This document shows positions 49,817 through 59,500 of a stretch of 64,000 bases of DNA, piece by piece. A program made the position numbers and the translations under genes. Each line of letters begins with the position of its first letter. The stretch's first letter is position 1. Location: assembly GCF_014650115.1 (NCBI RefSeq), contig NZ_BMUI01000009.1, positions 238,444 to 302,443 of the forward strand. Reading direction: 5' to 3'. Source of the DNA: Streptomyces olivaceoviridis. Lineage in GTDB: Bacteria > Actinomycetota > Actinomycetes > Streptomycetales > Streptomycetaceae. The notes beneath the pieces are model-generated. The model was not told where the DNA came from. It was given only the letters and a program-made list of their open reading frames with translations, and did not search any database.

Positions 49817-52012
49817 GTGGCAGGCAGGAACCTGATCACCAGGGCCGCCCGGTGGAGCGCCGTCCACCCGTGGTGGGCGATGACGCTCTGGGTGGTGTTC
49901 GTGCTCGGTGCCCTGGCGGTCGGCGGTATGACGGGTACCCGGTCCGCCACCGACTCGGATCTGGCCATCGGACAGTCCGGGCGGGCCGCCGCCCTGGCCC
50001 GCAGCGGCGGTCTGGAGAGCCGCGCTGTGGAGAACATCCTGGTCACGCCCTACCGCGGCAGCCTGGACCGGGCTGCCGCCGAGCGCGCCTCGGGCGAGGC
50101 CGTCAGCGCCCTGAAGGGCGTCGAGGGCGTCGCCGCCGTCGGCCGGCCCGTCTTCGCCCCGGACGGGTCGGCGCTGCTCGTGCCCGTGACCCTGGCCGGT
50201 GACCCTCAGACCGCGGCCGACCGGGTGGGGCCGCTGCTGGAGAAGGTGGCGAAGGTCCGTGACGCGCACACCGACGTACGCGTCGAACTCGTCGGCGCCG
50301 GCTCCATCAAGGCGGGCCTGAACGACATGCTCGACCGGGACCTGGGCAAGGCCACCGTGCTGAGCCTGCCGGTGACGCTGGTCGTGATGGTCTTCGTGTT
50401 CGGGGCGATCGTCGCCGCCAGCGTCCCGGTGCTGCTCGGCATCTCCTCGGTGCTCGCCGGGCTCGGCCTGTGGGGCGTGGCCTCGCAGCTGGTGCCCGAC
50501 CCCGGTCCGGTGACCCACATCATCGTCCTGATGGGCATGGCCATCGGCGTCGACTACTCGCTCTTCTACCTCAAACGGCAGCGCGAGGAACGGGCGTTGG
50601 GCGCCGACCACATCGACGCCATCGAGATCGCCGCCGCCACCTCCGGGCACTCGGTGATGATCTCGGGCCTGGTCGTGATGGCGTCCATGGGCGCGCTCTA
50701 CCTCGCCGGGCACATCGCCTTCGAGTCGATGGCCACGGGCGCGGTGCTGGTGGTGGCCATCGCGATGCTCGCCTCGCTGACCGTGCTGCCGGCCATGCTC
50801 TCCAAGTTCGGCCGCTACCTGGACAAGCCGCGGGTGCCGCTGGTGTGGCGGCTCACCCAGAAGGGCGGCGTCAAGCCGCGGCTGTGGTCGGCGATGCTGA
50901 AGCCGGCCCTGCGGCACCCGGCGCTGGCGCTGGTCCTCTCCGTCGGCGCGCTGCTCGCCCTCTCCGTGCCCGCCCTGGACCTGCGGCTGAAGGCCACCGG
51001 CATCGACGACCTGCCCCGGTCGATCCCCGCGATGCAGGCCAACGAGCGGCTGACGCGGTCCTTCCCGAGCCAGGCGGACACGCACACGGTCGCCGTCCGG
51101 GTGCCCGCGGGGCACGGCGCGGAGCTGGCCGAGGGGATCGACGCGCTCGTCACGCGCGTCGGGCACGACGGTCTGTTCGTGCACACCCCGGCCCCCGAGG
51201 TGCGGACCTCGCGGGACGGGCTGGTGGCGACGATCGCCGTCGGCACGCGCTTCGACAGCAGTTCGCGGCAGGCGCAGGAGTCCCTGTTCCGGCTGCGCGA
51301 CGACATCGCCCCGGCCACGGTGGGCCGGATCGAGGGCGCCCGGTACGCGGTGGGCGGCAGCGACGTCGCCTACGACGTGGACTACCGGGCGAACGTCGTC
51401 GACAAGATGCCCTGGGTGCTGCTGGTGGCGCTGGTGTTCACCTTCCTGGTGATGGCGGCGGCGTTCCGCTCGCTGATGCTCGCCGCGATCACCGTGGTGC
51501 TGAACGTGCTGTCCGCCGTGGCCTCCTTCGGGGTGCTCGCGCTGATCTTCCAACGGACCTGGGCGGAGGGTCTGCTGGGCTTCGAGTCGACCGGACGGGT
51601 GGTGGCCTGGCTGCCGTTGCTGCTGTTCGTGATCCTGCTGGGTCTGTCGATGGACTACCACGTGTTCGTGATCAGCCGGATCAGGGAGGCGGCGCGCGGC
51701 GGGCTCGGCATCCGGGAGGCGGTGGAGCAGGGCATCACCCGCACGGCCGGCGTGGTGACGAGCGCGGCCGTGGTGATGGTCTGTGTGTTCGCCCTGCTGG
51801 CCTCGCTCAACTTCATCGAGATGAAGCAGCTGGGCGTGGGCATGGCCTGCGCGGTGCTGCTGGACGCCACGCTCATCCGGATCGTCGTCCTGCCGTCGGT
51901 GGTGACGCTGCTCGGCTGGAAGACCTGGTGGCCCTCGCGCCTGGCCCGCCAGGACGAGACGCGGCCGGTGCGCGTTCCGGCCACGGTGGCGGGGCGGGCC
52001 ACGGTGTCGTGA
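49817..52012 (+). CDS. MMPL-family exporter
   Basis: A 731-residue RND-superfamily transporter of the MMPL type with about twelve membrane segments in two halves. The N-terminal helix is AMTLWVVFVLGALAVGG. The first cluster has GMAIGVDYSLFYLKRQREER, the family motif with proton-relay Asp and Tyr, and the second cluster repeats it as LLGLSMDYHVFVISRIREA. Two periplasmic loops lie after helices 1 and 7. The GTG at 49817 has GGAGGGGAG upstream. It is probably the export route for the cluster's product. A strong terminator follows. Confidence 0.92.
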   Translation: MAGRNLITRAARWSAVHPWWAMTLWVVFVLGALAVGGMTGTRSATDSDLAIGQSGRAAALARSGGLESRAVENILVTPYRGSLDRAAAERASGEAVSALKGVEGVAAVGRPVFAPDGSALLVPVTLAGDPQTAADRVGPLLEKVAKVRDAHTDVRVELVGAGSIKAGLNDMLDRDLGKATVLSLPVTLVVMVFVFGAIVAASVPVLLGISSVLAGLGLWGVASQLVPDPGPVTHIIVLMGMAIGVDYSLFYLKRQREERALGADHIDAIEIAAATSGHSVMISGLVVMASMGALYLAGHIAFESMATGAVLVVAIAMLASLTVLPAMLSKFGRYLDKPRVPLVWRLTQKGGVKPRLWSAMLKPALRHPALALVLSVGALLALSVPALDLRLKATGIDDLPRSIPAMQANERLTRSFPSQADTHTVAVRVPAGHGAELAEGIDALVTRVGHDGLFVHTPAPEVRTSRDGLVATIAVGTRFDSSSRQAQESLFRLRDDIAPATVGRIEGARYAVGGSDVAYDVDYRANVVDKMPWVLLVALVFTFLVMAAAFRSLMLAAITVVLNVLSAVASFGVLALIFQRTWAEGLLGFESTGRVVAWLPLLLFVILLGLSMDYHVFVISRIREAARGGLGIREAVEQGITRTAGVVTSAAVVMVCVFALLASLNFIEMKQLGVGMACAVLLDATLIRIVVLPSVVTLLGWKTWWPSRLARQDETRPVRVPATVAGRATVS

Positions 52013-52049
52013 GGCCGGGCGCGCGGCGGTGAGCGCCACGGCCCGGGGC

Positions 52050-52083
52050 GGCCGGGGAGACGGGTGACTCCGTCTCCCCGGCC
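52050..52083 (+). terminator. Terminator after the MMPL gene
   Basis: GGCCGGGGAGACGG (52050-52063) and CCGTCTCCCCGGCC (52070-52083) form a perfect 14-bp stem with a six-base loop, followed by GTTTCAC. Confidence 0.85.
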
Positions 52084-52257
52084 GTTTCACGTGGTCCGGT
52101 CCGGCCTTGCCTGTGAATTGCGGCGGTGGAGTTCTTTGTCTGCGCCTTCGGTTGTCAGGGCGCTACACTCGGTCCCGCGTTCGACGGAAACAAGCCGACC
52201 GACTGTTTCCGGCGCACGCTGACGGGGGAAGCGGGGCGATCACGGGGAGTGGCCCTT

Positions 52258-52548
52258 ATGCACGGTGACGACGGCCTGCCGTCGACTCGTTGGCAGTATC
52301 AGCTCGCCCAGGTGGAGTCGCTCTCGGAGCGCGAGAGGCAGGTCTTCTCGTTGCTCGGAGCGGGGTTATCGAATCGCGCGATCGCGGTCAGGTTGCGCGT
52401 GACGGAACGCACGGTGAAGGCCCATGTGGCGAGCATCCTGGCGAAGCTGAAAGTGGAATCCCGTCTTCAGGTGGGTCTCGTGGCCCAGGCCCACCTGCTC
52501 ATGTACGAAGGTACAGTGCCTAACCGGCCAGATGTGACTGATAATTGA
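52258..52548 (+). CDS. Small LuxR-type DNA-binding regulator with TTA codon
   Basis: A 96-residue protein that is essentially a LuxR helix-turn-helix: VESLSERERQVFSLLGAGLS, NRAIAVRLRVTERTVKAHVA, SILAKLKVESRLQVGLVAQA. There is no receiver or ligand domain. The ATG at 52258 has GGGGAG eight bases upstream; the frame is open to 52126 but the TACACT -10-like box (52164-52169) lies within that part. Leu37 is coded by TTA (52366-52368), the only such codon found in the cluster, so its translation should depend on bldA tRNA. It is probably an upper-level activator of the cluster. The SARP gene follows 130 bases later. Confidence 0.85.
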   Translation: MHGDDGLPSTRWQYQLAQVESLSERERQVFSLLGAGLSNRAIAVRLRVTERTVKAHVASILAKLKVESRLQVGLVAQAHLLMYEGTVPNRPDVTDN

Positions 52549-52679
52549 TCAGTTCTGACTCTCGGACGTTTCCCTGTGTCGGGCGCCGTTGATTGCGCCC
52601 ACCCACGGTTCCGTGACCGCCCCGTGGGTCGCGAGGTGGGGGCTTGTGACCGGTTTTTATGAGTAGGGACGGGAATTTG

Positions 52680-53441
52680 GTGCACATCTCCATATTGGGT
52701 CCGCTGCTGATCGGGGATGGTCAAAGAACCATCGGTGTGCGGGCGAAGAAGATTCGCGTGATGCTGACCATGCTCGCGCTGAATCCTGGTCAAGTCGTCG
52801 GTTTCGATGAACTGATCGACGAACTCTGGGGCGAGGCCCCGCTGAAGAACACGCGGAACGCCTTGCAGGCGAATGTGCGGCGCATGCGGAAGTCGTTGGC
52901 CGAACTCGGCTTCCCGGACGGGGAGGAGGGACTGATCCGCACCGTCGACAACGGCTACATGCTCGACGTGCCGGAGGAGGCCCTCGACGCCTACCGCTTC
53001 CTGCGGCTGGCCGAACAGGGCGCCACCCTGGTCGCCCGGGAGCCGCACGAGTCCATCCGGCTGCTGCGGGAATCCCTCGCCATGTGGCGCGGGCCCGCCC
53101 TGCTCGACGTGAGCGACGGACCGCGCTGCCGGGCCGTGGCCCTGCGGCTGGACGAACAGCGCAAGACCGCGCGGGAGGATCTGATCCAGGCGCAACTGCA
53201 GGCCGGCGAGGCGGGGGTCGTCGTTGCCGAGCTGAAGCAGCTCCTGGCCCAGTATCCCGAACGCGAGCGGTTCAGCGAGCAGTTGATGATCGCGCTCTAC
53301 CGGTGCGGACGCCAGTCCGAGGCCGTCGACATCTTCCACCGCACCCGCAAGTGGCTCGACGACGAACTGGGCCTCAAGCCCAGCCGGCGGCTGCACACCC
53401 TGTACCAGGCGATCCTGATGCAGGACCCCTCGCTGCTGTGA
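52680..53441 (+). CDS. SARP-family (BTAD) transcriptional activator
   Basis: A 253-residue SARP regulator. The N-terminal OmpR-type winged helix shows VHISILGPLLIGDGQRTIGV, RVMLTMLALNPGQVVGFDEL and ALQANVRRMRKSL. The bacterial transcriptional activation domain follows (DAYRFLRLAEQGATLVARE through ERFSEQLMIALYRCGRQSEA and KWLDDELGLKPSRRL). The GTG at 52680 is preferred because family members begin a few residues before the LGPL motif and GGGA lies upstream; ATG at 52659 is the alternative. SARPs bind 11-bp-spaced heptamer repeats, and three such sites lie in this cluster. Confidence 0.93.
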   Translation: MHISILGPLLIGDGQRTIGVRAKKIRVMLTMLALNPGQVVGFDELIDELWGEAPLKNTRNALQANVRRMRKSLAELGFPDGEEGLIRTVDNGYMLDVPEEALDAYRFLRLAEQGATLVAREPHESIRLLRESLAMWRGPALLDVSDGPRCRAVALRLDEQRKTAREDLIQAQLQAGEAGVVVAELKQLLAQYPERERFSEQLMIALYRCGRQSEAVDIFHRTRKWLDDELGLKPSRRLHTLYQAILMQDPSLL

Positions 53442-53476
53442 CCGGACGGACGGTGATCGGCTGACCGGACGGACGG

Positions 53477-53506
53477 AGCGCCGGCGCCACCCAGGCCGCC
53501 GGCGCT
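53477..53506. terminator. Terminator between SARP and synthetase genes
   Basis: AGCGCCGGCG (53477-53486) and CGCCGGCGCT (53497-53506) form a perfect 10-bp stem followed by TTCC. It lies between two convergent genes and can serve both directions. Confidence 0.75.
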
Positions 53507-53521
53507 TTCCCGTGCCCGCGC

Positions 53522-56500
53522 TCAGACCTCCCGCAGCGCGCTGTCGATGAGCGCGCCGATCCGCCGTACCGCCGTACCGCCCAGCATCTCCTCGTGCCCG
53601 CACGCGACCTCGTGCACGGTGAGCGGGCCGTCCAGGTACGGCCGCCAGCGCGCCGCCAGTTCGCCGGTGGGAGCCGGCTGCCCGTGCGTCGCCACGAACA
53701 GCGTCAGCGGGCCGGCGAACCGTCCGGGAGTGAACTCCCGCGCGATGTCGGTGTGGTGGCGCATCACCGTCATGAGCCGGTCCAGGTCCCGGTCCGCGAC
53801 CGTCATGCCGCGTGCGTGGTGGGCGAGGAAGGCCGACCGGATCTCCTCGTCGGTGGGGTTCGGATCGCCGGGCGCCACCGGGAAGGCGTCGAGGGCCGCC
53901 AGGGACGCCACCCGCTCGCCCGCCGCCTGGAGCAGGACGGCCATCTCGTGCGCGACCAGCCCACCGAACGACCAGCCCAGCAGGTGGTAGGGCCCGTGCG
54001 GCCGTACCCGCCGCACCCGTTCCACATACGTCGCCGCCAGCTCCCGCACGTCCGCCGGCCGGTCCCAGGCACCCGGCTCCGCCGCGACACCGTCGGACTG
54101 GAGCGCGTACACCGGCCGGTCCGGGTCGAGACGCGCGGCCAGCTCCGCGAACGGCAGCCCGAAGCCGACCCCGCCGTGCACACAGAACAGCGGCGCGGCC
54201 GTGCCCTGCGGCCGGATCTCCAGCAGCGGTACGGCGACCGCGTCCCGGGCCCCGGCCGGGGTCGCGACCGCCGCCAGGGCCGCCACCGTGCGGTGCGCGA
54301 AGACATCGGACAGGGCGAACGTCAGCCCGGCCTTGGCAGCCCGGCCGACCACCTCCACCGACCGCAGACTGTCCCCGCCCAGCGCGAAGAAGTCCCCGTC
54401 GGCACCGACCTCGTCCAGGCCCAGCACCTCGCAGAACACCTCCGCGAGCGCCCGCTCGGCCGGGGTGCGCGGGGCCCGCCCGGTGCCTGCGGGCGCCGGG
54501 GCGCCGGGCGCGGGCAGGGCCCGGACGTCGAGCTTGCCGTTCGGGGTCAGCGGCAGCGCGGGCAGCGACACCAGTGCGGTCGGCACCATGTGCGCGGGCA
54601 GCGACTCGGCGAGGTACGCGGTCAGCACGGGCACGTCGACGGCGGCCACACCCGGTACCGGCACCACGTACCCGGTCAGCCGGCCACCGCCGTCCGCCGG
54701 GGTCAGCACCACGGCGGCCTGCGCGATCACGGGGTGCCGGGTGAGCGCGGACTCGATCTCCCCCGGCTCGATCCGGAAGCCGCGCAGCTTGATCTGCTGG
54801 TCGGCGCGGCCCACGTAGTCCAGCTCGCCGTCCGCGCGCCGGCGCACCAGGTCCCCGGTGCGGTACATGCGGGTGCCGGGCGGCCCGTAGGGGTCGGCGA
54901 CGAACCGCTCCGCCGTGGTGGCCGGGCGGCCCCGGTAGCCCTGGGCCAGACCCGCGCCCGCGATGTACAGCTCGCCGGTGATGCCGTCCGGCACCGGCGC
55001 GAGGGCCGTGTCCAGGACGTACACCCGGACGTTGGGCAGGGGCCGGCCGATCGGCGGCCGGCCGCCGTCCGGGGCGAGCGGGGCGCTGAGGGTGGCGGCC
55101 ACCGTGATCTCGGTCGGGCCGTAGGCGTTGCGCAGGGTCACCCGCGGTGCGGTGCGCTCCACGACGGCGGGCGGGCAGGCCTCCCCGCCGACCATCAGGC
55201 ACAGGTCCGCGGGCAGGGCGGCCGGTTCCGGGAAGCGGCCGACGACGGTCGGCGGCAGCAGCGCGTGGGTGATCCGCTCTTCGGTGAGCAGGCCGGCGAG
55301 CAGCGGAGCGGACAGCCGGCTCTCGGCGGTGGCCGGCACCAGGGTGCCGCCGGAGAACAGCGAGGCGGCCAGCTCCCACACGGTCGCGTCGAAACTGAAC
55401 GAGGCGAACTGGAGCACCCGGGTGTCCGGCCCGGTACCCAGCTCCTCGCGGTGGTGGGCGACCAGGTGGGCCGCGCCCGCGTGCGGCACCGCCACCCCCT
55501 TGGGCCGGCCGGTCGACCCGGACGTGTAGATGACGTACGCGGTGTCCCGCGCCGACAGCGGGCGCGTCCGCTCGGCATCGGTGACGTCGGCGCCGGACAG
55601 GCCGGCGACGAGGTCCGTGGTGGCCGGGTCGTCCAGCACCACCCGCGCCGTGCCGTCCGGCACCCGGCCGGCGCACTCCCGGACGGTGAGGACGGCGGCC
55701 GGGGCCGCGTCGCCGAGCATGTACGCGATGCGCTCGGCCGGGTAGTCCGGGTCGACGGGCAGATAGGCCGCGCCGGTCTTCAGCACCGCCAGCAGCGCCG
55801 TCACGGTGAGCGGGGAGCGGGGCAGGACCAGCGCGACCACTTCACCCGGGCCGGCCCCGTGGCCGAGCAGCAGCCGGGCGAGCCGGTTGGCGTCCGCGTT
55901 CAGCCGCCCGTACGACACCTCCGCCCCGCCGGGCACCGCCAGCGCCGCACGGTCCGGTGCCGCCGCCGCGTGCGCCTCGAACAGCGCCGGGAGCGTCAGC
56001 TCCGGACGGGGGCGGGACGGGCCGTGCCCCCCGGTCAGCAGGGCGCGGCGCTCCTCGGGGGTGAGCAGGGCGAGGGCACCGATCGGCGCGCCGGGGGTGC
56101 GGGCCGCGTCGGCGAGGAGCACGGCCAGGGCACCGGCGAGGCGGTCCGCCGTGGCCCCGGTGAACAGGTCCGTGCCGTACTCCAGGCGGATGTCGAGCCC
56201 GGCGGGGCCGCCGTCGGCGCCACGGCGCTCCGTCACCTCGAAGGCCAGGTCGAACTTGGCCGTGCGGGAGGGCACCGGCTCCACGGTGGCCGTCAGCTCC
56301 GGCAGCGCGGGCAGCGGGGCGTCGCCCGGGGTGACGGAGAGCACCACCTGCACCAGCGGGTGCCGGGCCAGCGACCGCTGCGGCTTCAGTTCGTCGACGA
56401 GATGCTCGAACGGCAGCTCGGCGTGCGCGTACGCGGTCAGGTCCGTCTCCCGCACCCGCTCCAGCAGCGCCGCGAACGACGGGTCGCCGGAGGTGTCGGT

Positions 56501-59500
56501 GCGCAGCACCAGCGTGTTGACGAAGCAGCCGACCAGATCGCGCACCGCCTCGTCGGTCCGCCCGGCTACCGGGCTGCCCAGCGGGATGTCGGTGCCCGCG
56601 CCGAGCCGGGTCAGGACGGCCGCGAGACCCGCCTGGACGGCCATGAACAGGCTGGCACCGGCGTCCTGGGCCAGCTCGGCGAGCCGGGCGTGGGCGTCGG
56701 CGGGCAGCGTACGGGTGACCGCGGCGCCGCGCTGTGAGGACCGGGCCGGCCGGGGGAAGTCGGCCGGCAGCTGAAGTTCCTGCGGCATGCCCGCCAACGC
56801 CTCGCTCCAGTGGGCGAGTTCGGCGGACAGCAGGCTGTCCGGGTCGTCCTTGGCACCGAGCAGCGCGCGCTGCCAGCGGGCGTGGTCGGCGTACCGCACG
56901 GGCAGCGGCGGCCAGTTCGGGGCGCGACCGGCCCGACGGGCCGCGTAGGCGGTGGTGAGGTCACGGGCGAGCGGCCCGAAAGACCAGCCGTCGGCGGCTA
57001 TGTGATGCAGGGTCAGTGCCAGTACGTGCGTGTCGTCGCCGAGCGCGAACAGGCGTGCCCGCACCGGGATCCGGGCGGACAGGTCGAACGGCTCGGCCGC
57101 CTCGGCGGCCAGCGCCCCGGCCAGGGCGTCCTCGTCCGGCACCGGTACGACCTCAAGGCGGGCGTCCGCCTCCTCCGGGGCGAGCACCAGCGGCGCCGCC
57201 CCGGCGTCGGCCGCAACGAACAGCGTGCGCAGCGTCTCGTGCCGGGCGACCACATCCGCCACCGCCGCGCCCAGCGCCCCGGTGTCGAGCGGGCCGGACA
57301 GCCGTACCGCCAGCGGGATGTTGTAGCCGGCCCCCGCGCCCATCCGGTCCAGGAACCACAGGCGCTCCTGCGCGTACGACAGGACGTCCGGCGCCTCCGG
57401 GCGCACCGCCGCGCGCAGCGCGGGCCGGACCGGCGGCGAGGTTCCGTCCGCTTCCCCGGCCAGGGCGCGTGCCAGCGCCTCGGCCGAGCGGGCGTCGAAC
57501 AGCGTGCGCAGCGGGACCTCCGTGCCCAGCTCGGCCCGCAGCCGGTTGGCGACCCGGATCGCGGACAGCGAGTGGCCGCCGAGCGCGAAGAAGTCGTCGT
57601 CGGCCCCCACCCGGTCCAGACCCAGCACCTCGGCGAAGACCGCGCACAGCAGTTCCTCGCGCGCTCCGGACGGCGGCCGGCCCGTGCCCGCCCGCCGCTC
57701 GGCCGGGGCGGGCAGTGCCTTGCGGTCGACCTTGCCGTTGGGTGTCAGCGGCAGCTCGTCCAGGAAGACGTACACGGCAGGGACCATGTGCGTGGGCAAC
57801 ACCGCGGACGCGCGCTCCCGCAGCCGGTCGCGGTCGGTCCCTGCCGGTACGACATGGGCGACCAGGCGGGTGTCCCCGCTCTGGTCGGTGCGGGCGGTGA
57901 CGACGGCCCGCTCGACGCCGGGCTGCGCGCCCAGCACGGATTCGATCTCGCCGAGTTCGATGCGGTGCCCGCGGATCTTCACCTGGTGGTCGGTGCGGCC
58001 CCCGTACTCCAGGGCCGTGCCGTCCGGCGACCAGCGCACCACGTCACCGGTGCGGTACATGCGGGTGCCGGGCGGCCCGAACGGATCGGCCGTGAACCGC
58101 TCGGCGGTCAGGCCCGGGCGGCCCAGGTAGCCACGGGCGAGACCGGCGCCGGCGAGGTACAGCTCGCCGAAACAGCCGTCGGGCACCGGGCGCAGCGCCG
58201 GGTCCAGGACGTAGGCCCGGGTGTTGGCGATGGGGCGGCCGATGGGCGGCGGGCCGGACGGCACCGGGGGCAGGGGCGCCGCCGTCGACCAGATCGTCGT
58301 CTCCGTCGGGCCGTACACGTTGGTGACCGACGCGCAGTGCGCGGTCAGCGAACGGGCCAGGGGTTCGGGCAGCGCCTCACCGCCGACGAGGGCCCGCAGG
58401 CCGGCGAGGGCCTGGGCGTGCGAGCCGGCGAGGGCCTGCCACAGGCTCGGCGTGGCCTGGAGCAGGGTGGCACCGCAGTCCCTGATCAGCGTCGCCAGGG
58501 CGGCCGGGTCGCGGACCGTCTCCCGGTCGGCGACGACCAGTTCGGCGCCCGCCGCGAGCGGCACGAACAGCTCCAGGTTGGCGATGTCGAACCCGAACGT
58601 CGTCACCGCGAGGAACCGGTCCGCCGCCGTCACCGCACAGCGCCGGCCCATGTCCGCGACGAGGTTCACGAGCGCGCCGTGCGGAACGACCACACCCTTC
58701 GGCCGGCCGGTCGAGCCGGAGGTGTGGATGACGTAGGCCGGGTGGTCGCCATGGGGAGGGAGGGGAGCGGTGGCCGCGGGGTCCGCGGGGCCGGTGGGAG
58801 AGGCCGGGGGCGTGGCCGGGGCCGCGGGGGGCACCGGGTGTGCGGTCGGTGCGGTGGTGGCTGACGCCGGTGGGGTGGCCGGGTGGGTGGCGGGCGGTGT
58901 CTTGGGGTGCGATGGGTGCGATGGGTGCGCCGGGAGGGTCGGCAGTGGGTCCTCGTCCAGCAGCCACAAGGGCCCCGTGAGCGGCGTGCCCATCGTGTCC
59001 AGCAGGGGGCGGATCCGGTGGTGGGTGAGGGTGACCACCGGCGTGGCGTCCGCCAGCATGAGGCGCAGGCGCTCCGCCGGGTGGTCCGGGTCGAGCGGCA
59101 GGTAGGCCGCGCCCGCCTTCAGCACGGCCAGCGCCGCCACCACCAGATCGGCCGACCGGTCCAGGGCGAGCCCGACCAGCCGCTCCGGACCGGCGCCCGC
59201 CGCCCGCAGCGCCGCCGCCAGCCGGTCCGCCCGCTCGTGCAGCTCCCGGTACGTCAGCCGCTCGGTGCCGCAGCGCAGCGCCGGGGCGTCGGGCGTGCGC
59301 GCGGCCCACCGCTCCAGCAGCGGTGCCAGCCACGGCCCCGGCACCGGCTCCTCCGTGCGGTTGCGGTCCGTCAGGACGTGGCCCGCCTCCCCGGCGTCCA
59401 GCAGGTCCAGCCGGCCGCACGGCTCGTCCGGCCGGCGCACCGTCTCCTCCAGCAGCCGGACGAGACACCGCCCGACGCGGCGCGCCTCGGCCTCAGGGAC

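Noticed and set aside
52152..52169. TTGTCAGGG followed by TACACT before the LuxR-type gene as a damage-type promoter
   Set aside because: Only three bases separate the elements instead of eight; TACACT is kept only as a possible ordinary -10 box.
52126..52257. Longer start for the LuxR-type regulator at 52126
   Set aside because: The extra 44 residues (MEFFVCAFGCQGATLG...) resemble no regulator N terminus, contain the likely promoter, and ATG 52258 has a good ribosome site.
53594..56737. A 1047-codon plus-strand frame within the large synthetase
   Set aside because: The minus strand encodes continuous NRPS domains here; the plus frame has Arg/Gly/His-rich sequence without domains.
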